The notes under the pieces are model-generated. The model searched no databases, was not told the origin of the DNA, and saw only the letters and a program-made list of their open reading frames with translations. A program made the translations under genes and the position numbers. A DNA stretch of 21,854 nt from NCBI GenBank assembly GCA_035288145.1, contig DATEAX010000054.1:1-21854 (forward strand). The letters run 5' to 3'. Position 1 is the stretch's first letter; every line of letters begins with the position of its first letter. This stretch comes from DATEAX01 sp035288145. Lineage in GTDB: Bacteria; Patescibacteriota; UBA1384; UBA12157; JAENIV01. Positions 6,391-11,567 of the stretch are shown piece by piece.

Positions 6391-6801
6391 TTACAACAAC
6401 CTAAGATTTTCTTCAAACACCAGCCAGCCTCGCCGATCGTTCTTATGGAAAGCAAAGGGGGTCAAAAATTGGCGGGGGGTTTTCAGAAAAATAATGCTGG
6501 CGTAACGGGCTTGGGCTTTGAACTGCCAAAAGTCATCGTTAAGCCGCGAAACTTCGGCGTATTCCCGACGGATATTTCCAATCATTTCTGGAGTCAAAGA
6601 GTCGTAAAAAAGTACATTTTCAACAATAACTTTCCCCGTCACCAGACCGCCGGCATCCTTCAAATAGATTTCATCTCCCTTGCAAATAACGCCGTAAGGA
6701 GGAATCCGGCTTTGACTTAAACGTATCTCAACCTGCTTTTCACCCCTTAAAATTTTTTCGGCCCCGCTTTTCAGGAAAATCGCAAGGTGTTGGCGGGCCA
6801 T
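6391..6801 (-). CDS. ASCH/PUA-like domain protein
   Basis: A 136-aa protein with an ASCH-type fold, a beta-barrel related to PUA RNA-binding domains. The start carries a lysine-rich helix-strand, GAEKILRGEKQVEIRLS (residues 13-29), which matches the charged signature of ASCH proteins. It is followed by PPYGVICKGDEIYLKD, where the barrel begins, and DRRGWLVF near the end. Some ASCH proteins hydrolyse N4-acetylcytidine and others are thought to bind RNA. The substrate here is unknown. The start overlaps the pfkB family gene by 31 bp, so the two are probably translationally coupled. The reason for placing it in a glycolytic operon is not apparent. Confidence 0.75.
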   Translation of the reverse strand: MARQHLAIFLKSGAEKILRGEKQVEIRLSQSRIPPYGVICKGDEIYLKDAGGLVTGKVIVENVLFYDSLTPEMIGNIRREYAEVSRLNDDFWQFKAQARYASIIFLKTPRQFLTPFAFHKNDRRGWLVFEENLRLL

Positions 6802-7781
6802 CGATACTCCTTCACCCTCCTTTTAATCATATTTTGTCCCAATTGTCCTTCTTGAGCGCCGATTTTTTCAATCACTGACGCCGCATTGGTCACTCCCCAT
6901 TTTAACGAACCCAAAAGGTTATTGCCAGCCATCATCCCCGCCAAAAACCCTGCGGCAAAACTATCGCCGGCACCTGTGGCATCAAGCCGATGACCGGGAT
7001 AGGCGCCGACTTTGAAGAAATCATCGCCGTCATAAGCATAAGCCCCTTCCTTTCCACAAGTAATGACGACGATACTCGGACCGCGGAGAAGGATAATCTT
7101 CGCCAAATCTTTTACTTGGGGAACTCCTGGAAGCCCGGCCAGCGTCTGCGCCTCTTCCCTGTTTAGGAAAATGACATTAATAAGTTCCTTCAAACCACCA
7201 AAGCTTTCCAGACCATGATCGAGCTGATATGCCCCGGGATTTAAAGCCACTTGGAGATTATGTTTGACAACCTGCCCGACAATTTGGTTATAAATTCTCT
7301 CATGACCTTTGGCCATCGGTCCAAGGTAAACCCAAGAGGCCTTGATTTCCTGGGGCAAAGTAAAGTTCTCCGGCAAGAAACTGTGATAGACAAAAATTGT
7401 TCGTTCCCCTTTATAAGAGACGATGACCGAGAAACTGGTCTTTTTATTTTTGAAAGTTTTAATCAATTCAATGCCAATTTTTTTGTTCCGAAGATGAGAG
7501 ATAATCTTCGCCCCCGAAGCATCGGCGCCCACGGCCGAAACAATCGCCGTTTTTAAACCTAATTTTCGGAGTCCCGCCGCAACATTGGCTGCTGTCCCGC
7601 CAATAGAAAAAGAAACATCCGAAACGGTAATTTTATCCCCCAAACCAAAAACGAGATATTTTTCAAACGGTTCTGAACTCTGAATTTTTTTATCCGTCAC
7701 CGGCTTTTCCATCTCCTCTAAATCGGGAAAGATGAAAATGTCCTCCATCGCATCGCCGATTGTAATGATATCGTAAGTCAT
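6771..7781 (-). CDS. PfkB-family carbohydrate (or nucleoside) kinase
   Basis: Ribokinase-superfamily phosphotransferase of 336 aa. The first PfkB signature is FSIGGTAANVAAGLRKLG near residue 58. The second is DATGAGDSFAAGFLAG near 268, with the GAGD anion hole and catalytic Asp. Members phosphorylate fructose-6-phosphate, fructose-1-phosphate, ribose, adenosine and other substrates, and the sequence alone does not say which. Its position directly behind fba and tpiA suggests a sugar-phosphate substrate, possibly standing in for the missing PfkA. This is inference, because many Patescibacteria lack a recognisable phosphofructokinase. No Shine-Dalgarno is seen before ATG 7781. The gene is separated from fba by a 63-bp spacer with two hairpins. 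Confidence 0.88.
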   Translation of the reverse strand: MTYDIITIGDAMEDIFIFPDLEEMEKPVTDKKIQSSEPFEKYLVFGLGDKITVSDVSFSIGGTAANVAAGLRKLGLKTAIVSAVGADASGAKIISHLRNKKIGIELIKTFKNKKTSFSVIVSYKGERTIFVYHSFLPENFTLPQEIKASWVYLGPMAKGHERIYNQIVGQVVKHNLQVALNPGAYQLDHGLESFGGLKELINVIFLNREEAQTLAGLPGVPQVKDLAKIILLRGPSIVVITCGKEGAYAYDGDDFFKVGAYPGHRLDATGAGDSFAAGFLAGMMAGNNLLGSLKWGVTNAASVIEKIGAQEGQLGQNMIKRRVKEYRWPANTLRFS

Positions 7782-7806
7782 AATTCAAAAAGGATGTCCC
7801 GTAACC

Positions 7807-7848
7807 CAAGCTTTAGCTTGCTCAATATCACGCTAAAGCGTGCTCTAC
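7807..7848 (-). repeat. REP/BIME-like pair of hairpins between fba and pfkB
   Basis: Two small perfect hairpins lie in tandem: CAAGCT-TT-AGCTTG (7807-7820) and CACGCT-AA-AGCGTG (7829-7842), 8 bp apart. Read on the minus strand, the second is preceded by GTAGAG and the first by TTGAG, giving two diverged copies of one unit. A GTAG tetranucleotide 5' of a hairpin is the hallmark of REP sequences mobilised by RAYT transposases. The fba stop codon (7845-7847) lies in that GTAG. Confidence 0.6.
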
Positions 7849-8687
7849 TTTATTTTTTCGACTCTATTTTCCGCTCCGAACAATTTTATTTTTTTCTCCA
7901 CCAACTCCTGAACCTTACTCATCACTTTGCCTAAAATCTCCCGGAAATCCTCTTCCTTGGGATATTCTTTTAAAATCTCGCGAAGCTCTCTGGTAAATTC
8001 GTGACGGATGTCGGTATCAATATTTATTTTGGCAATGCCACCGGCGATGGCCTGACGAATATCTTCGTCCGGCACCCCCGAACCGCCATGCAAAACTAAA
8101 GGGATATCGGTATAAGAACGAATCTTTTTTAAAAGTCCAATATCCAACTTTTCCTCACCCTCGGCTCCATGCTTTGAACCAATGGATGGCGCCAGCATAT
8201 CGACTTCGGTTTTTTTGACAAACCCCAGAACATCCTCCGGGTTAGTTAACTGATTTTCCGCGTCCCCCGCTTTGCCCAAAGCCCCCAATTCTCCCTCGCA
8301 AGGAATATCTTCGGCATGCGCCCGAAGCGCCGCCTGAAAAGTCAAAGCAATATTTTCTTCAAGGGGTAACTTGGAACCGTCAATCATCACCGAAGTATAG
8401 CCAGCATTAAGGCACTTCTCGACCATTGCCAAACTCTTGCCATGATCCAAATGCAAGGCCACCGGTACCGAAGCGTTAGAACCCGCCTCTTGAATTAAAC
8501 TGGCTAAATTTTCCAATCCCGCGTATTCAATCGCCTTTTCGGAAGTGGCAATAATTACCGGCGATTTTAACTTTTCCGCCGCAGCAATAATTGCTTTGGT
8601 AATTTCCAGGTCTGAAGTATTAAAACAGCCGATGGCATAGCCATCGCGCTGGGCATCAAGGATCATTTGTTTAGGATTGACTAACAT
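7845..8687 (-). CDS. fba: Class II fructose-bisphosphate aldolase
   Basis: Zn2+-dependent enzyme splitting fructose-1,6-bisphosphate into glyceraldehyde-3-phosphate and dihydroxyacetone phosphate. The 280-aa sequence has the class II features: ALHLDHGKS with catalytic D81 and Zn ligand H82, an EGELG acidic patch (131-135), IGSKHG with H173, VLHGGSGVPD with H200 and the phosphate-binding glycines, and INIDTDIR (221-228). Length and motifs fit the short tagatose/fructose aldolase type. The start ATG lies 12 bp after the tpiA stop, so both products of the aldolase reaction are handled by co-transcribed genes. Specificity for fructose over tagatose bisphosphate is inferred from context. Confidence 0.95.
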   Translation of the reverse strand: MLVNPKQMILDAQRDGYAIGCFNTSDLEITKAIIAAAEKLKSPVIIATSEKAIEYAGLENLASLIQEAGSNASVPVALHLDHGKSLAMVEKCLNAGYTSVMIDGSKLPLEENIALTFQAALRAHAEDIPCEGELGALGKAGDAENQLTNPEDVLGFVKKTEVDMLAPSIGSKHGAEGEEKLDIGLLKKIRSYTDIPLVLHGGSGVPDEDIRQAIAGGIAKINIDTDIRHEFTRELREILKEYPKEEDFREILGKVMSKVQELVEKKIKLFGAENRVEKIK

Positions 8688-8699
8688 ATGTTTCTTCGG

Positions 8700-9494
8700 T
8701 CATTCCCGACCGCTTGCTTCTTGACAAATGGCGATAAATTCTTTTGTCTTTAAAGATGCGCCGCCGGCCAAAACCCCGTCAATTTCCGGTTGATAGAGAA
8801 ATTCCGAAGCGTTTTTGGCATCCACCGAACCGCCATAGAGAATCCGTACCCGCTCGGCTAAACCCTGGCCATATTTTTTAGCAAAAACTCTTCTAAGTTG
8901 GGAAATCATTTCCGCCGCATAGCCGCCGGTGGCGGGACTGCCGGTGCCGATCGCCCAAACCGGCTCATAGGCAACAACAATTTTCTCGGCTTTTTCCGCT
9001 GAAACTCCCTCCAAAAATTTCTTCAACTGGTAGAGAATATTGGACTTGGTTTCTATCAGAGGCGGACGACCCCTTGCTTTTTTCCCTTCGGCTGGCTTGC
9101 TAAGCTCCCCGACGCAAACTACAGGGATAATTCCATAATGAAGAGCGGCATGAATTTTATCGTTGATTAAAGCATTGGATTCGCCGAAATGAGAGCGCCG
9201 TTCGCTGTGGCCTAAAATGACATATTTTACCAAATCCTTAAGCATTAAGGGCGAGATTTCGCCGGTCATTGCCCCCTTTTCGGCAAACCACATATTTTGG
9301 GCACCCAAGTGTAAATTGCGAGGCCGATGTTCCAAGGTTTCTGTCAAAGGCACGAGCCAGACAAACGGCGGGCAAAGAACAATCTCCACCGAATCCAAAT
9401 CTTCAGCGGCTCTTTTAATCGTTGATGCCAAAACAACCGCATCCGCCAGCGTCGTATTCATTTTCCAATTGCCGATAACTAAGGGTCTGCGCAT
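8700..9494 (-). CDS. tpiA: Triosephosphate isomerase
   Basis: Interconverts dihydroxyacetone phosphate and glyceraldehyde-3-phosphate. The 264-aa TIM barrel shows IGNWKMN (N9, K11), GHSERR with H96, VVAYEPVWAIGTG with catalytic E177 and the flexible loop 6, ILYGGSV and GVLAGGASL phosphate-binding ends. An insertion rich in Lys, Arg and Pro (about residues 132-150, SKPAEGKKARGRPP) after VCVGE makes it slightly longer than usual. AAAGGAG sits 4 nt before ATG 9494, confirming the start. It is the first gene of the glycolytic run. A possible promoter (TTGTGT, 17 nt, TATATT at 9511-9516) overlaps the end of the uvrC spacer, but it would place the transcript start within the ribosome-binding site, so I hold it as weak. 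Confidence 0.96.
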   Translation of the reverse strand: MRRPLVIGNWKMNTTLADAVVLASTIKRAAEDLDSVEIVLCPPFVWLVPLTETLEHRPRNLHLGAQNMWFAEKGAMTGEISPLMLKDLVKYVILGHSERRSHFGESNALINDKIHAALHYGIIPVVCVGELSKPAEGKKARGRPPLIETKSNILYQLKKFLEGVSAEKAEKIVVAYEPVWAIGTGSPATGGYAAEMISQLRRVFAKKYGQGLAERVRILYGGSVDAKNASEFLYQPEIDGVLAGGASLKTKEFIAICQEASGRE

Positions 9495-9547
9495 TTTACT
9501 CCTTTATTAAAATATACAATAGAGTAACCGAAAACACAAAAAACTGC

Positions 9548-10744
9548 TCAAAGTTTTAAAGACCTCCGGTGTCTCAATCGGTAATACTGAATTGCGAACC
9601 GATGGGCTTCGTCACGCGCTCGTATAAGCAGTTTTTTATCCACCGAGAGGTTATTCGTGCCGATAATCTCTTCTTTGTCTCGATTCGGTCCTTTGGCAAT
9701 CCCCACCACCGGGATGTTCAGGCGCCGGCCGGCTAAAACTTCCCGGGCGCCGTTCACCTGCCCTTTGCCCCCATCAATCAAGATTAAATCCGGCATAGCC
9801 CATTCTGAATGATTGAGGCGACGGTTTAGAATCTCTTTAAGCGACGAAACATCGTCAGCACCCTTGACCATTTTGACTTTAAATTTGCGATACTCGCTTT
9901 TGTCAATCAGCCCCTCGGTAAAGACCACCATCGAGCCAGTGACGAATGCCCCGCTGATATTAGAGACATCATAGGCTTCAATCCGTCCGGGAACATCTTG
10001 GGGGTTTTTCAAATTTTCTTCGGTGATTAGAGCCACGTCCTGAATGTGCTTTAAGGCAAAAGTTCTGTCGCGGAGTCGGCTGGCTTTTTCAAATTCTAAT
10101 TTCCGAGCCGCCAGGCGCATTTCCTTTTCAAGATCTCTTATCACCTCCCTTTTGCGGCCTTTTAAAAATGATTTTATCTGACGGATAGTTTTTTGATAGT
10201 CCTCTTGGGAGATTTTCCCGGCGCAAACTCCCGGACACATCCCCAAATGATATTCAAAACAGGCCTTGCCCGACAAAGGTTGGCAGGAGACCCGAAAAGG
10301 GAAAATTTTCCGAATAATTTGGAGGGCTTCGCGAACTTCGCCCGCGGACGGAAACGGTCCGTAAAATTCACCCGCGGGCAGTTTTTGAGTAGTTCTGGCC
10401 GGGACTATTTTTGGCCAATCCTCCTTGGTAATGAAAATTCCTAAAAAAGTTTTATCGTCTTTGAGCTTGAGATTGTATTTCGGCTGATATTTCTTGATAA
10501 GGTCATTTTCTAAAAAAAGCGCTTCAATCACCGAGTCGGTTTTTTTGACTTCGATGTTTTTCACTTGGGAGAGCATTTTCTGAAGACGCGTCTCCTGCGG
10601 CCGCTGAAAATAGGATAAAACCCGCCGTTTCAACGACGATGCCTTGCCAATATAAAGCAACGACTTTCTGCCATCGCGCATCATATAAACTCCGGGTAAA
10701 TCAGGAAATTTTTTGATTTTCGAAATGAGTTTCTCCATATTCAT
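9548..10744 (-). CDS. uvrC: UvrABC system protein C, compact form
   Basis: Dual-incision nuclease of nucleotide excision repair. Domains in order: GIY-YIG nuclease (PGVYMM at 17-22, YIGKAS at 31-36, about residues 12-95), a four-cysteine segment C154/C162/C170/C174 that matches the proposed Fe-S site, a UVR helix pair for UvrB binding (about 203-237), and the RNase H-like nuclease (YDVSNISG with D259, LILIDGGKGQ with D324, EAHRF with H381). The usual UvrC has about 550-610 aa. This one has 398 because the linker of about 140 aa between UVR and the RNase H domain is nearly absent, and the C-terminal (HhH)2 DNA-binding domain is missing. The reading frame is intact. The start ATG 10744 (or ATG 10738) lies just below a strong extended -10 promoter. 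Confidence 0.94.
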   Translation of the reverse strand: MNMEKLISKIKKFPDLPGVYMMRDGRKSLLYIGKASSLKRRVLSYFQRPQETRLQKMLSQVKNIEVKKTDSVIEALFLENDLIKKYQPKYNLKLKDDKTFLGIFITKEDWPKIVPARTTQKLPAGEFYGPFPSAGEVREALQIIRKIFPFRVSCQPLSGKACFEYHLGMCPGVCAGKISQEDYQKTIRQIKSFLKGRKREVIRDLEKEMRLAARKLEFEKASRLRDRTFALKHIQDVALITEENLKNPQDVPGRIEAYDVSNISGAFVTGSMVVFTEGLIDKSEYRKFKVKMVKGADDVSSLKEILNRRLNHSEWAMPDLILIDGGKGQVNGAREVLAGRRLNIPVVGIAKGPNRDKEEIIGTNNLSVDKKLLIRARDEAHRFAIQYYRLRHRRSLKL

Positions 10745-10753
10745 AGCTGGCTC

Positions 10754-10782
10754 ATTATAACAATAATCTAATCCCCCATCAA
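10754..10782 (-). promoter_or_regulatory. Strong extended -10 promoter of uvrC, 9 nt from the start codon
   Basis: On the minus strand, TTGATG (10777-10782), a 17-nt spacer ending in TGT, and a perfect TATAAT (10754-10759). The TGn element directly before the hexamer makes it an extended -10. ATG 10744 follows after 9 nt, so the transcript would have at most a few untranslated bases. Confidence 0.6.
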
Positions 10783-10788
10783 CAATTG

Positions 10789-10829
10789 ACCTAACCGTTT
10801 TAACATCACCTCGTAGGTGATGTGGTTAA
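10789..10829. repeat. Left copy of direct repeat with hairpin flanking the Y1 transposase
   Basis: Core hairpin CATCACCT-CGT-AGGTGATG (10804-10822), flanked by ACCTAACC on one side and TGGTTAA on the other. It is a near-copy, in the same orientation, of 11522-11567. The transposase stop codon (10826-10828) lies in TGGTTAA. Confidence 0.85.
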
Positions 10830-11503
10830 GTTTCGTCCAATACTAAGTGTTTTATCTTAGCTAATTCTCTTTGGTAAGATATTTGATCGTTAACAAACTT
10901 ACGGTATAAAGATGGTTTAACTTCTAAAATATTATCAAACTGGCAAATTGTTAAATTATCCTTTACTTGTCCAAGATATTCCTTATATGAAGAAAATGTC
11001 CAACCCTCTAGACGATTAGTCAACTTAGCAGTGACAGGGTTAAGATGGACATATCTTGTTACGTGAAGCAACTGTTCGTCTGCACTTACTAAAACACTCT
11101 TAAACCTACTCTCCCACAACGGCCCTTTTCTTTTATGAATCGTGTTAAAGTAACGAGTATAGCCATTCAAAATATTGCTCATAAAATGTGAAATTCCATT
11201 TTCTGTCAATTGCTTAATAAGCAGGTGTATGTGAGTCGGCATAAAACAATAACCGATAATTTGCACTGTACTATTTTTATCTTTTGAGGTGATATTAAAA
11301 GCATCATCAAACCCCACCTCTTGCACAAACTTTAATTTAATAAAATATGAAAGTCTAAGATCATTTTCGTTTTGATAATACTTGATTAATTGCCGCATCC
11401 GTTCAAAATCATCTTCCTGATTGAATATTCTATAATCAGCAATACTCTTTGTGAAAACATGATAAATTTCCCCCTTAACCAGCATGATTTTTCTAATACT
11501 CAT
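10826..11503 (-). CDS. REP-associated tyrosine transposase (Y1, HUH nuclease family)
   Basis: Single-strand DNA transposase of the TnpA-REP/RAYT type, 225 aa from ATG 11503. Features: N-terminal RKIMLVKGEIYHVFTKSI typical of the family, YCFMPTHIHLLIK with the metal-binding HUH pair H91/H93, NGYTRYFN with catalytic tyrosine (Y115 or Y118), KGPLWESRFKS, and YVHLNPVTA at 151-159. A GTG (11542) and an ATG (11539) further upstream are open but would start inside the flanking hairpin, and family N-termini begin at RKI, so ATG 11503 is preferred. The frame is intact and catalytic residues are present, so it may be active. RAYTs are often single-copy chromosomal genes that mobilise REP hairpins rather than themselves. 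Confidence 0.9.
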   Translation of the reverse strand: MSIRKIMLVKGEIYHVFTKSIADYRIFNQEDDFERMRQLIKYYQNENDLRLSYFIKLKFVQEVGFDDAFNITSKDKNSTVQIIGYCFMPTHIHLLIKQLTENGISHFMSNILNGYTRYFNTIHKRKGPLWESRFKSVLVSADEQLLHVTRYVHLNPVTAKLTNRLEGWTFSSYKEYLGQVKDNLTICQFDNILEVKPSLYRKFVNDQISYQRELAKIKHLVLDET

Positions 11504-11521
11504 AATATTAAAATAACACAA

Positions 11522-11567
11522 ACCTGACCTTTTAAACATCACCTCGTAGGTGATAGTAAATGGTTAA
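11522..11567. repeat. Right copy of direct repeat with hairpin flanking the Y1 transposase
   Basis: Hairpin ATCACCT-CGT-AGGTGAT (11538-11554) with ACCTGACC before it and TGGTTAA after it. Compared with the left copy it has about 5 extra bases between the hairpin and TGGTTAA and small indels. The uvrA stop codon (11564-11566) is formed by this repeat's TTA, just as the transposase stop is formed by the left copy. Confidence 0.85.

Larger units (their letters stand above)
10789..11567 (-). mobile_element. RAYT/IS200-like element: Y1 transposase bounded by direct hairpin repeats
   Basis: A single HUH transposase gene lies between two 41-46-bp imperfect direct repeats, each with a hairpin in the same orientation. 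That matches single-strand (IS200/IS605 or REP-associated) transposition rather than inverted-repeat DDE elements. The interior is visibly more AT-rich than the flanking uvr genes. It sits in the uvrA-uvrC spacer without disrupting either gene. Exact ends and target tetranucleotide cannot be defined without an empty-site sequence. Confidence 0.75.

Noticed and set aside
11504..11542. Longer 238-aa transposase starting at GTG 11542
   Set aside because: Would begin inside the flanking hairpin repeat, and family proteins start close to the RKI...YHV segment, matching ATG 11503.
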